A stretch of DNA of 64,000 bases from the NCBI GenBank assembly GCA_008107755.1, contig VIRH01000058.1:1-64000 (forward strand). The letters are read 5' to 3'. This document shows, in pieces, positions 44,601 through 52,717 of this stretch (position 1 is its first letter; the number at the start of each line of letters is the position of its first letter). Position numbers and translations under genes: made by a program. Under the pieces are notes generated by a model. It saw nothing but the letters and a program-made list of their open reading frames with translations, did no database searches and was not told the DNA's origin. Source of the stretch: Rhodobacterales bacterium. GTDB lineage: Bacteria > Pseudomonadota > Alphaproteobacteria > Rhizobiales > Stappiaceae.

Positions 44601-46018
44601 CCTCCGGCGACCTGAATAACAACACGATCAGCCAGACCAGCAGCGTGAGCGACGCCAACGGGTTGAAGCTGACCGTCTCGGGTAATGTCGGTGTTGCCGC
44701 GCCGAACAGCCTGTCCCTTAAAGTCGACGGTACGGTGCCCGCGGCTGCGATCCGGCGCCCGATGTTGGAAGCAGGTCTTCGGGGCGAAGGCGCGATCGCG
44801 CTCAGCGGGTCGATTGGTGGTTCCGTCCAATCGCCCAGCTACCAGATCACGGCAACGCCGACGTCGCTCAAGATCACCAGCCTTTCCACGGGCATCACAG
44901 TTGAGAACGTCAAAGGCACGGCCTCGATTTCGCAGGATCAGGCAGCCATCAACGGTATAAGCGGCGACCTGGCTACTGGTGGATCGTTCAGTGCCGGCGG
45001 AACCGTCGGAATGAAGGACGGCTTTCCCGCTGACCTGACCCTCAAGCTGAACAAGGGGCGCTATATCGATCCCGGCCTTGTAACGGCCGACGTTGACGCA
45101 GATCTGAAGATCGCCGGGCCGCTGGCCTCGCCATCATCGTCTGCGCTGATCTCCGGCGAAGTGACGATCAACAAGGCGGATGTGTCCATTCCGGAGTATC
45201 TGCCAGGTGCGATTCCGCCGGTCGACGTGAAGCATGTGAACGCATCCCCGGCTATTCGCGAACAGGTTGCCGAACTCGGCGGCGAAACGAATTCGTCCGG
45301 AACTCAGCAGACCTCCAATCCGCCGCGGCTCGACATACTTCTGTCTGCTCCGGGGCGTATCTTCGTGCGGGGCCGTGGACTGGATTCGGAGCTTCAGGGC
45401 AGCCTGCAGATCGTCGGCACAACCGCCAATCCAAGAGCTGTTGGCGCCTTCACGCTCAAGCGCGGACAACTGGACGTCCTGACCAGGCGCCTTGTTTTCT
45501 CGCATGGCAGCGCAACATTCGACGGCTCGCTGGCGCCCATTCTCGACTTCGGAGCTTCGACAACAGTGTCGGACACCACGATCACTGTTGCCATCGACGG
45601 TGAAGCGTCTGACCCGAACATCGGCTTCTCATCTTCTCCGGAACTGCCGCAGGACGAGGTTCTGGCACTTCTGCTGTTCGGCAAGAACGTCGGCAATCTG
45701 TCACCGACCCAGATTGCACAGCTCGCGGCAGCCGTCGCCACGCTCACCGGCGGTAGCGACAATGGCCCCCTGGCGTCGATCCGCAAGTCCCTTGGTCTCG
45801 ACACGCTTGATATCAATACCGATGGAGACGGCGGGCCTTCTCTTGCTGTAGGCAAGTACATCAACGACAACATCTATCTTGGGGTTGAACAGGGAACCGG
45901 CTCCGGGTCGAGCCGCGTCAAGGTGGACATCGACCTCAATCGCGGTCTCAAGGTTCGCGGCGAGGTGGGCGCCGATGGCTCGTCCAAGGCGGGCATTTTC
46001 TTCGAGAAGGAATACTGA
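41666..46018 (+). CDS. tamB: Translocation and assembly module inner-membrane protein TamB
   Basis: A 1450-aa AsmA-like protein with one N-terminal membrane anchor (LILRVFGFLIAVAIAIPVLV, about 6-25) and a very long repetitive beta-rich periplasmic region. The C-terminal TamB/DUF490 domain is clear from TLKRGQLDVLTRRLVFSHGS through FGASTTVSDTTITV, ELPQDEVLALLLFGK and a Gln/Ala-rich IAQLAAAVATLTGG. It spans the periplasm to TamA and is thought to channel phospholipid or assist outer-membrane protein assembly. It directly follows tamA, as is usual. The length is within the normal range for rhizobial TamB. Confidence 0.95.
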   Translation: MRFVKLILRVFGFLIAVAIAIPVLVIAALQVPAGRTFVSNLVSDLASSETQSVRVENLHVGFSLDAKVGGLTVGDQDGTWLQASNLALDWKPLHLFSGDLDISSLTADRIDFLRPPAGAPADDLSVADATTDDESGSFSLPLNVSLEKLALNEINIAEPLLGAPVSLNASGSGSFALDPALISADIDIHRIDGVDGSLTANAQFEPAAETLVFDVSVSEPRGGLAARLLDVPDLPAVDVNLKGDGPLTNWSANLEVALDGRQTVTGSASLEEKEATRLLAFDLDGDLAALAPPSAQAFVMGTTQANGTATFSHDFAPQSADVTMKTDTVSLNAKADLNDEKVNVSADLAVSAGDGALIAVDLGERRVAFGPLSLTATAIGERSSATWQTRLDLASLQTEEARTGRISLTASGKDANLEEGVMTSPFEIELAIAALAGLIPATEPLSGDISASGSGTLDGADQSVALSTLMVNTPVGEISLTDTKLSANEISGQGRLLLADLGKLSKLADRDLGGSTNGSFSVAIDPSTLEGDVTAALVTHDLKTGVAQADALMAGESRIDTEISLAGQNDVTVKSLSVRNNALSVSGTAAYQAPELTSDLQVELTDLAKLDPQVSGAVKLDLATSGPLDQLKVQANAASEKILLAGTPLDDLTFSADALADPSAPTAVIKSTASLNGQPIAVDVDLTSKDGGATIDPVSIDVAGNTIKGTLVLADLTQPVETLKGRLAIDAPDLDALSPLLLTRIGGQLKGTVTADPDRKTLALDITGSDIEVPSVTLGTLELNANVKAPYSPETVTADIVLANLATDVTPIHGVTIEAKPDDGGTAITADVEMDSNGKDGLTAKAHVSSPQPGGYLVALSELAMQYQGLSSKLLQPTKVTYVDGEAVIEPLELKLGDGSLSVSGKAGQTIDVAAELKQVPLNLANAFVPSLGLGGTLSGKVSAAGDAASPQANWSITGAGLTAAELRNNGLSSLSLNSSGDLNNNTISQTSSVSDANGLKLTVSGNVGVAAPNSLSLKVDGTVPAAAIRRPMLEAGLRGEGAIALSGSIGGSVQSPSYQITATPTSLKITSLSTGITVENVKGTASISQDQAAINGISGDLATGGSFSAGGTVGMKDGFPADLTLKLNKGRYIDPGLVTADVDADLKIAGPLASPSSSALISGEVTINKADVSIPEYLPGAIPPVDVKHVNASPAIREQVAELGGETNSSGTQQTSNPPRLDILLSAPGRIFVRGRGLDSELQGSLQIVGTTANPRAVGAFTLKRGQLDVLTRRLVFSHGSATFDGSLAPILDFGASTTVSDTTITVAIDGEASDPNIGFSSSPELPQDEVLALLLFGKNVGNLSPTQIAQLAAAVATLTGGSDNGPLASIRKSLGLDTLDINTDGDGGPSLAVGKYINDNIYLGVEQGTGSGSSRVKVDIDLNRGLKVRGEVGADGSSKAGIFFEKEY

Positions 46019-46152
46019 GCCTGACTGTGGGTATTCAACACTCTAGTGAATATTTTCGAGGCGCGTGCGCTATCGCGTCCCGGCTCGACCGGTAACCGAC
46101 AATTCCCCGCCCCGCTGTTGCAGTTTTCCGCTGCCCTGTGCAAGTGTGGGCC

Positions 46153-46599
46153 ATGAGCAATTCCCAAAAAAGCAATGATCCCAACCGGCCCAGTAAGCAT
46201 GTTCGTCTGGCCGTGGAAAATTCCGCTGATGATGAGAGCAGCATCATGTCCAACAAGAGCAGCGATTACACACTCGGCGAACGCATCTGCAAGGCACGGG
46301 ACGTTTGCGGCCTTTCCACGGCGCAACTTGCGCGCAGGCTCGGCATCAAGACATCCACCCTGCAAAGCTGGGAATCAGACCGCTCCGAACCGAGGTCCAA
46401 CAAACTGGTTCTGCTTGCCGGCCTTTTGAATGTCAGCCCGACCTGGTTGCTCGTCGGGCGCGGAACGGCGCCCATAACCGAAGAGCCGTCTTCGCCGGAT
46501 GTCGACAGTGTGCGCTTTACCCTCGACAGGCTACAGAGGCAGGCGCAAGCACTGGCGGACGAGATTGAATCCCTCCAGGACCGTCTGTCAGACCTCTGA
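46153..46599 (+). CDS. XRE-family (HTH_3) transcriptional regulator
   Basis: A 148-aa protein with a central Cro/C1-type HTH (about 36-92: LGERICKARDVCGLSTAQLA, STLQSWESDRSEPRSNKL) and a C-terminal coiled-coil-like helix (FTLDRLQRQAQALADEIESL). Start choice is uncertain: GTG at 46138, ATG at 46153 or ATG at 46246 are in frame, and none has a strong ribosome binding site; 46246 would begin just before the HTH. There are no phage genes around, so it is probably a chromosomal regulator. Targets are unknown. Confidence 0.82.
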   Translation: MSNSQKSNDPNRPSKHVRLAVENSADDESSIMSNKSSDYTLGERICKARDVCGLSTAQLARRLGIKTSTLQSWESDRSEPRSNKLVLLAGLLNVSPTWLLVGRGTAPITEEPSSPDVDSVRFTLDRLQRQAQALADEIESLQDRLSDL

Positions 46600-46633
46600 C
46601 GCGCTCGCTCGCGTTCCCCAAAGCAGATAGAGA

Positions 46634-47650
46634 CTAGGCTTCGTTTTCGCCGGCAAGACGGCGCAGGTCTTCCATGATCTGCGCTGGGACGTTCAAGCCT
46701 TCACGCTCTGCAGTTTCCCTTGCTTCCAGTCGCCGGCTGCCCGGCAGCCGGGCATCTTCGAGCCCTTCGATCTCCTCGAACAGGGTCGCGACCCTTTCCC
46801 AATAGGCGCCGTTGGATGCCAGCCCAGGATCGATCGCCAGGATTGTCTGCGACAGGTTGGGCGGATCCCCATCGCCGTCAAATACGCTGTTCGCCTCGAA
46901 GCCGAAATGGGCACCGACCAGGGCCGCAGAAAGGACCTCGATCATCATCGCGAGCGCGGCCCCCTTTGCCTCTCCGATCGGAACCATGGTGCCGGCCATT
47001 GCTGCAGCAGCATCAGTCGTCGGATTGCCATCTCGATCGAGTGCCCAACCTTCCGGTATCTGTGCACCTGTCCGGTGTGCGGCCATGATCTTGCCCTTTG
47101 CCACACGGGATACGGCGAAATCGATCACGAGCGATGGAGACCCTTCCGGTCCGGGCGCAGCGAAACAGATGGGGTTTGTTCCAAAGAGAGCTTTACCTGC
47201 TCCCCATGGTGCAATCGCCTTGGGAGCATTTCCGAAGATCATCGCCACCAGCCCCAGATCCGCTAGCTTTTCGCAATGCGCCCCGCCCTGACCGAAATGG
47301 TGCGACCGGCGGATGGCCGCCAGCGCAATACCGTTCTGCCGCGCCATTTCCGGCAAAGTGTCTATCGCGACGTCAATGGCGGGATAGGCAAAGCCGTGGC
47401 CGGCGTCGATACGCAGAAGGCCTGGCCGGACCAGTTCGGAAACCGGCAGAGCATCGCCCCTCACCTTTCCGGTCTTCACCTGGGCCGTGTAGGACGGCAT
47501 TCGCGACAGACCATGCCCCGGCTGACCGGACGCCTCCGCTCCGACCAAAGCGCGCGCGACTGGCGGAGCATTCTCTCTGGACGTTCCCGCAGCAATGAGA
47601 GCCTTGACGACAAGGCGTTCAGCCTCGGCGAGGGAGATTGAAATCGTCAC
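46634..47650 (-). CDS. Ldh-family NAD(P)-dependent oxidoreductase (malate/lactate/sulfolactate dehydrogenase type)
   Basis: A 338-aa member of the malate/L-lactate dehydrogenase 2 family (not the Rossmann LDH). Signs: ASGQPGHGLSRMPSYTAQV, RRSHHFGQGGAHCEKLADLG, FGNAPKAIAPWGAGKALFGT, and NPICFAAPGPEGSP with PSLVIDFAVSRVAKGKI. Relatives reduce 2-oxo acids or cyclic imines such as delta1-piperideine-2-carboxylate, so the substrate is open. The start is a GTG at 47650 with AGGAC at about 7 bases; the in-frame extension to 47770 is not family-like. Convergent with the XRE gene. Confidence 0.87.
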   Translation of the reverse strand: MTISISLAEAERLVVKALIAAGTSRENAPPVARALVGAEASGQPGHGLSRMPSYTAQVKTGKVRGDALPVSELVRPGLLRIDAGHGFAYPAIDVAIDTLPEMARQNGIALAAIRRSHHFGQGGAHCEKLADLGLVAMIFGNAPKAIAPWGAGKALFGTNPICFAAPGPEGSPSLVIDFAVSRVAKGKIMAAHRTGAQIPEGWALDRDGNPTTDAAAAMAGTMVPIGEAKGAALAMMIEVLSAALVGAHFGFEANSVFDGDGDPPNLSQTILAIDPGLASNGAYWERVATLFEEIEGLEDARLPGSRRLEARETAEREGLNVPAQIMEDLRRLAGENEA

Positions 47651-47796
47651 GTGTGATGTCCTGTCGGAAAATCTGATCGGCTTGTGGATGTTGCCTTGCC
47701 TTATCTCGACTGAGGCAGCGGCGCAATCTGCAGGTGGGCGGCACCCTGACCGGAATGTCAGATCACGCACCCCAAGTGAGCGCTCGCCCTCGTCTT

Positions 47797-50565
47797 TCAG
47801 GCGGCTTTTCGAACCAGGCTGGCAATATCAGCAGCCGGCATGGGCCTGCCGAAAAAATAGCCTTGTCCGAACGGACATCCGATTGCCTTGAGCCTGTTGG
47901 CCTGGGTCTGTGTTTCTATACCTTCTACCAGGACCGACATCCTGTTTCCGGAGGCAAGATGAAGCACGGCCTCTATCACCGAAACATCTTTCGGATCCGT
48001 GATATCGTCGCGGACGAAGGAACGGTCCAGCTTGATCTTCGAAAACGGGTACTTGGGGATATAACCGAGAGAGGAATAGCCTGTCCCGAAATCGTCAAGG
48101 GAGAAGCTGCAGCCGAGGCCCTTGAGTTCATCCATATGGAAGCGCAAATCCGTTGTTTCGTCGATGAACAGTGACTCGGTGATCTCCAGATCAAGCCTTT
48201 CTGCCGGAAAACGCCGCCGTTCCAGCGTCTCGACGACCGTGGAAACGAAATTTCCCCGACTGAACTGGATCGCGGACACATTGACGGACAGCCGCAAAGG
48301 CTCCGACCAGATCAATGCCTCCTTCATCGCCCGGTTCAAGGCCCAGGTACCGATTTCGACGATGTAGCCGCTTTCTTCTGCGATCGGGATGAATTCAGCG
48401 GGAGAGATCCAGCCCATCTGGCGATTGTTCCATCGCAGCAAAGCTTCTACGCCGAAGACGGACCCGTCACCGAGATTGACCAGGGGTTGATAGGCCAACT
48501 GCAATTCGTCGCGAGCGATCGCCTTGAAGAGTTCCGTCTCCAGACTGCGCCGCCTTTGCAGGGCATCATCCATCTCCGGGCGAAAGGCAAGTGCCGACGT
48601 TCGACAATCGCGCCGCACCTTTGCAAGGGCATTGCCGGCGTTCTTGAGGAGTTCTGCGGCGCTCATCTCTTTCGTCTTTTCAACGTATCCAAATTTCAGC
48701 CGAACAGAAATGCGGGCCCCTCTTACGGAATAGTCTTCGCCGATAATCCGCTCGATCTCATCGATCAGCGCGCGTGCGTCGCCGGCACCGCCAACATGCG
48801 CGACAACTCCTGAAAACGTATCAGCGGTCAGGGACGCCCAGGTCACATTGGCTGACAATTGGCTCTTCAGTCGCGTCGCCACCGCTTCGCGTATGCTGTC
48901 ACCAAAGGGGAACCCGAGCGAGGCGACGATCTGATCAAGATTTGCTATCGCAAACTGTAGGAGACAAATGTCGCCGCGCTCCAGGGAAGAGTTTGCGACC
49001 GCCGCCAGATGTTCCTCGAAACCCGCTCGGTTCAGCAGACCAGTGATCGGGTCGAACCGCGCAAGGTACTCGAGCTGCGCCGCCGCTTCCCGTTCCTCTG
49101 TCACATCGCGGCACGTCACGAAGGCCACCGCATGGCTCTCGACGTGACGACGGAAGTTCTTGCGGGCGACCGACTTTTCCGAACGCGTGACGACATATTC
49201 GACGTAGCGCATTTCACCGCCATCGGTACGGGTAACGAGGATCCGAGGTGCAGACGTCTCTGCCGTGGGCACTGCCAGAACGGCAAGTGCCGCGCTGGCA
49301 AGTTCACCGGGCAGCACATCACCTGCCAGCAAATTTACAGGATCGTCGCACCCGAACAATTTACGGGCTCTCTTGCTTGCGGCCGTGATCCGACCTTCCG
49401 CATCGATGACCGCAATAGCATCGAAACTGTCGTCGAATACAAGCGCAAGCATCCGATCGCTGTTGCGGCTGTTCAGCACCGCAAGATGGGAAACCAGCTT
49501 GTGGAACCCGAGTTCGCGAAGGACGACGAAGGCCGCTCCCATGATCAGGAGAAGATGTGCGCTGATCGTCGGCACGAGCACCGGAACGTGCTTCTGGATC
49601 GTCAGGGCAGCGATTTCAAGGACGATACCTGCAAGAGCGAATATGACAACCTTCAGTTTCCAGCCCTCGATGCTGCTCACGATCATAAGGAAGACGATCG
49701 CCAGAGCGCTGCAGACTGCAAGCAGTTCACCCTCCGTCGCCATCGCACGGTCCTGCAGGAGCGTTTCCGCTCCAAGCGCCTGAAGCAATGCGCCGGGCAG
49801 AAAATCGTGGACAGGCGCCGAGAAAAGATCTCGCAACTCGAGCGCACTCGCGCCGACGATGATCTTTTTGCCTGAAAAGACTGTCGCTGGCGCGTCGCCG
49901 TTCAGAACATCCACCAGGGAGACACGGGGTAAGTCATCGATCGAAATGCTGTAATCCAGCATGAACGCGCCGTCCGGTTCGCCCGTGTATCCGCTCAACA
50001 GGGCAGAAGCTGATACTTCGGCGTTTCCATCGATGTTGAAACCGTAAAGACAGCGCCAGACCCTGCCGTCGGTCTCTACCGGGACCATGACGACAACCGG
50101 CCAAGCGTCATCCGAGAAAGCCTCTATCGGCCGGTTGACCACTTCATCGCCTGTCGAAGCGCCGGACGCCGCCTGGCGGAACACGGCCAGGCTGACATTG
50201 CCGGCGCGTGCAATTGCCTCGGCAAAGAGGCGATCATCTTCCCGGTTCGAACGTGAGCTGAAATCGATGTCGAAGACAATTTCCTGAGCACCTGCTGCCG
50301 ACAGTCGGTCCGTCAGGTCCGCATAATGCCTGCGCGGCAAAGGCCACACACCCAGGTGTTCAAGGCTCCGCGCATCGATGTCGACGAACACGACCTCTCC
50401 ACTGACGGGTCGCTCGTCCAGAGCAAAGCGCATTTGCCATAGAGACCGGTCAAGCGCCGTCGTCACGCCGCCGCCCCGAAGAAGGAGCACACAGACAAGC
50501 GCGGCAAGCGCCAATCCAAGGGCGCCCACCTGGCGGAGCGGTTTTACCGTGACGATCGACTTCAC
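47797..50565 (-). CDS. CHASE2-GGDEF-EAL protein, probable c-di-GMP phosphodiesterase
   Basis: A 922-aa membrane signalling protein. An N-terminal helix (about 14-30) is followed by a periplasmic CHASE2 sensor (WQMRFALDERPVSGEVVFVD, GVWPLPRRHYADL), three membrane helices (about 280-350), a PAS-like region, a GGDEF domain and an EAL domain. The GGDEF active site is degenerate (TADTFSG where GGDEF would be), so cyclase activity is unlikely. The EAL domain keeps EALLRWNN, LEITES, LDDFGTGYSSLGY and VEGIET, so c-di-GMP hydrolysis is likely. The start is a GTG at 50565. It lies 104 bases after a FecR-domain gene on the same strand, probably one operon. Confidence 0.9.
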   Translation of the reverse strand: MKSIVTVKPLRQVGALGLALAALVCVLLLRGGGVTTALDRSLWQMRFALDERPVSGEVVFVDIDARSLEHLGVWPLPRRHYADLTDRLSAAGAQEIVFDIDFSSRSNREDDRLFAEAIARAGNVSLAVFRQAASGASTGDEVVNRPIEAFSDDAWPVVVMVPVETDGRVWRCLYGFNIDGNAEVSASALLSGYTGEPDGAFMLDYSISIDDLPRVSLVDVLNGDAPATVFSGKKIIVGASALELRDLFSAPVHDFLPGALLQALGAETLLQDRAMATEGELLAVCSALAIVFLMIVSSIEGWKLKVVIFALAGIVLEIAALTIQKHVPVLVPTISAHLLLIMGAAFVVLRELGFHKLVSHLAVLNSRNSDRMLALVFDDSFDAIAVIDAEGRITAASKRARKLFGCDDPVNLLAGDVLPGELASAALAVLAVPTAETSAPRILVTRTDGGEMRYVEYVVTRSEKSVARKNFRRHVESHAVAFVTCRDVTEEREAAAQLEYLARFDPITGLLNRAGFEEHLAAVANSSLERGDICLLQFAIANLDQIVASLGFPFGDSIREAVATRLKSQLSANVTWASLTADTFSGVVAHVGGAGDARALIDEIERIIGEDYSVRGARISVRLKFGYVEKTKEMSAAELLKNAGNALAKVRRDCRTSALAFRPEMDDALQRRRSLETELFKAIARDELQLAYQPLVNLGDGSVFGVEALLRWNNRQMGWISPAEFIPIAEESGYIVEIGTWALNRAMKEALIWSEPLRLSVNVSAIQFSRGNFVSTVVETLERRRFPAERLDLEITESLFIDETTDLRFHMDELKGLGCSFSLDDFGTGYSSLGYIPKYPFSKIKLDRSFVRDDITDPKDVSVIEAVLHLASGNRMSVLVEGIETQTQANRLKAIGCPFGQGYFFGRPMPAADIASLVRKAA

Positions 50566-50669
50566 ACTCTCAACCCTGTCTCAGCGTGGAACGAGCCGCG
50601 GTTCAGGCCGCTTCTGTTTCCCGGCAATCGATTTCCCGACATGGCCGCGAACGGAGAGGCGCGTTTCTC

Positions 50670-51725
50670 TTACTTGTTCCTGCCCTTGCCGTTGCCATTG
50701 CCTCCGGCGTTACTGTTGCCGGAGTTGCCGTTGCCATTGCCACCGGCGTTGCTGTTGCCACCGGCATTGCTGTTGCCGGCGTTGCCATTGCCATTGCCGC
50801 CGGCATTGCTGTTGCCGGAGTTGCCATTGCCATTGCCGCCAGCGTTGCCGCTGCCGGAGTTCCCATTGCCATTACCGCCGGTATTGCTGTTTCCGGATTT
50901 TCCCTTGGAATTTCTCGCTGTCGAGACATTGGAGCGTCCGCTTTTGCCTCGCACTGCCGCTTTGGAGCGTCCAGGCACATTCTTGACGCGTCTCGTTTCA
51001 AAGGCTGGTGAGCGTTTCTCGCCTGGAGTTATATCGGGTTTTGACGCACTGACAGCCTTCAGACCGAGGCTGCGCGCAGGTGTCGTTGCGACAACCTGCC
51101 CTGCACCGACATTTGCCTCGTCACCGGACGCAAAATCCTTCACGTTGACAAGCCCGCGGTCGACGCTGACCGATGCATCCCGCTGGCGCACGGTTACGGT
51201 GAATTTGGTTCCTTTGACGACCGCAGCAAGGAAAGGTGTTTCAACCTGAAAATGGCGGTACCATCTCCGATTCACGTCGACTTCGACCGTCCCGCGATCC
51301 TGATAGATGACGGTCCGTTTGACGAAGAATCCCTTGGGTTGGAGTGTAGCGACGGTATTGGGCGCCAAGGTGAAGGTCTCTTCGCCTCGACCGATCGTCA
51401 CACGTCCGCGACCTGTCCTGACCTTCCAGCCCTTGCGGACGTCCATCCCGTTCACGAGAGTCAGGACCTCGCCGCTTTCAGTTTCCGCGGTTACCTTTCC
51501 GCGCACACGTTCAATGGTCCAGTGCCATCCACCTCCCGCGGGCGGCTCGGCGGATCGCACATCGTACGCGCCATAGAAGAAGAGGAGCGCAGCTATCAAG
51601 GCTGATGCAAAGTTCGCGATGGCCGACTTGCGGGTATCCGCAGCAACGGCTTTGGAGCGGGTTGAGGCCGCTTGAAAGGAGGAGGTCCGGAAACACTGGG
51701 AAGACATGCAATAGCCCTTCGACAT
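50670..51725 (-). CDS. FecR-domain secreted protein with Asn/Gly-rich repeat tail
   Basis: A 351-aa protein. About 35 polar residues precede a hydrophobic export segment (ANFASALIAALLFFYGAYDV, cleavage near RSA-EPP). A FecR-type domain follows (RVRGKVTAETESGEVLTLVN, VETPFLAAVVKGTKFTVTV), then a basic linker (SKAAVRGKSGRSN) and a tail of about 69 residues made of 13-residue units of the form GGNGNGNSGNSNA. It should sit in the periplasm or at the surface. It is not beside a sigma factor or TonB receptor, so it is unlikely to be a classical iron regulator. Its operon partner is the CHASE2 protein. An in-frame ATG at 51707 is an alternative start. Confidence 0.85.
   Translation of the reverse strand: MSKGYCMSSQCFRTSSFQAASTRSKAVAADTRKSAIANFASALIAALLFFYGAYDVRSAEPPAGGGWHWTIERVRGKVTAETESGEVLTLVNGMDVRKGWKVRTGRGRVTIGRGEETFTLAPNTVATLQPKGFFVKRTVIYQDRGTVEVDVNRRWYRHFQVETPFLAAVVKGTKFTVTVRQRDASVSVDRGLVNVKDFASGDEANVGAGQVVATTPARSLGLKAVSASKPDITPGEKRSPAFETRRVKNVPGRSKAAVRGKSGRSNVSTARNSKGKSGNSNTGGNGNGNSGSGNAGGNGNGNSGNSNAGGNGNGNAGNSNAGGNSNAGGNGNGNSGNSNAGGNGNGKGRNK
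50673..50879 (-). repeat. Tandem 39-bp repeats encoding 13-residue Asn/Gly/Ser units
   Basis: Reading the FecR-protein tail, units are GGNGNGNSGSGNA, GGNGNGNSGNSNA, GGNGNGNAGNSNA, a 6-residue partial GGNSNA, GGNGNGNSGNSNA and the terminal GGNGNGKGRNK. At DNA level the same region on the plus strand is alternating GCC/GGC, TTG and CCG triplets, open in several frames. Such an array is prone to length change by slippage or recombination. Confidence 0.9.
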
Positions 51726-51966
51726 CTGTAAATTCGACAGAAGACTAGTGCGCAGTGATTAAATTGACCTAAATGACATAAAATAAAAACGCGCTATTTC
51801 ATGTATTTCTCGCGCGTGACCGCATAAAATCTCAACCAAAGAACGATCTTAACTTTGTTAATATTAATACATTCTTCCGAGATGCTTTACCAGAAAGGTG
51901 CATTTTTCGAGTTTCGCTCAACTCAATTGTCATTTTTACCAATACATATCAAGCGTGACACCTTGG

Positions 51967-51987
51967 CCGCGCCGCTTAGCGGCGCGG
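51967..51987 (-). terminator. Perfect GC hairpin after the glycerophosphodiesterase gene
   Basis: CCGCGCCGC-TTA-GCGGCGCGG, a perfect 9-bp stem with a 3-base loop, 11 bases beyond the stop codon at 51998. There is no clear T tract on the minus strand, so it may act as an mRNA-stabilising hairpin or a weak terminator. The adjoining sequence to 51726 is AT-rich and holds the FecR-gene promoter. Confidence 0.5.
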
Positions 51988-51997
51988 ACGACCATCT

Positions 51998-52717
51998 TCA
52001 CGCTTGGGCAAGAAGGTCTTTTTCTACCGAACGAAAGATGTCGATATGGTCGATGTTCATCTGCTCGACGCCGCACCGTATCGCACGTTCGAATATTTCC
52101 CGGTCGCGGCCATCATAGAACATCTGGGTGACAAGGCCCGCCACCTTCGCCTCCTCAACGAGTTCGGGTGCAACATTCTCGCTATGGAATTCCAGAATGT
52201 GTGCCCCCTGCGCCACCGCTCGATCCACAGAGCCGACGTGCTTGTAGAGGACCATTCGGCGCAAATCCGGAACATGTGCACGAGCTGCCGCCAGGATCGA
52301 CTGATCGAACGAGAACGTCCAAGCGTCCTCCAGCATTCCGCGCGTCGCAAGCATGTCGCGGATCTCACCGGCGTCGCCTTCCTTGATCTCAACGTAGGCC
52401 TTGATGCGCCCCTTGCATGCGTCCAGGAACGCATCGAGCCGGGGAACCGGCTCGCCGACAAACTGAGGGCCGAACCAGGAGCCGGCATCCAGAACATCGA
52501 GTTCCGAGGAGAGGAGCTCTGCGACCCTTCCGGTCCCATCTGTCGTCCGGTCGACGGTTGCATCATGGATGACATAGAGAATGCCGTCCTTCGATGGTCG
52601 AACGTCGAACTCCACCACGTCCACGTCGAGGGCTATCGCCTTTTCCAATGACGAAAACGTGTTTTCCGGAGCAACCAGACAAGCGCCCCGATGGCCCACA
52701 ACCACTGCCTGTTTCAC
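51998..52717 (-). CDS. Glycerophosphodiester phosphodiesterase
   Basis: A 239-aa GDPD TIM-barrel enzyme hydrolysing glycerophosphodiesters to glycerol 3-phosphate and an alcohol. Catalytic motifs: VVGHRGACLVAPENT (the HRG motif), VEFDVRPSKDG (metal-binding Glu and Asp), VIHDATVDRTTDGTG (the second catalytic His) and KAYVEIKEG. No signal peptide is visible, so it is cytoplasmic. The start is a GTG at 52717 with a strong AGGAGG at 7 bases. It is flanked on both sides by AT-rich intergenic DNA. No glycerophosphodiester transporter (Ugp) genes are adjacent. Confidence 0.93.
   Translation of the reverse strand: MKQAVVVGHRGACLVAPENTFSSLEKAIALDVDVVEFDVRPSKDGILYVIHDATVDRTTDGTGRVAELLSSELDVLDAGSWFGPQFVGEPVPRLDAFLDACKGRIKAYVEIKEGDAGEIRDMLATRGMLEDAWTFSFDQSILAAARAHVPDLRRMVLYKHVGSVDRAVAQGAHILEFHSENVAPELVEEAKVAGLVTQMFYDGRDREIFERAIRCGVEQMNIDHIDIFRSVEKDLLAQA

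Noticed and set aside
47797-50565. Active diguanylate cyclase in the CHASE2 protein
   Set aside because: The GGDEF position reads TADTFSG, so cyclase activity is not expected; only the EAL part looks active.
50673-50879. Possible CRISPR-like array
   Set aside because: The repeats are contiguous coding units without unique spacers and stay in frame with the FecR protein.
50641-51249. Plus-strand open frame with Leu/Pro-rich repeats over the FecR gene
   Set aside because: It is the complement of the Asn/Gly repeat codons. The minus-strand frame has a signal peptide and FecR domain, so it is the real gene.
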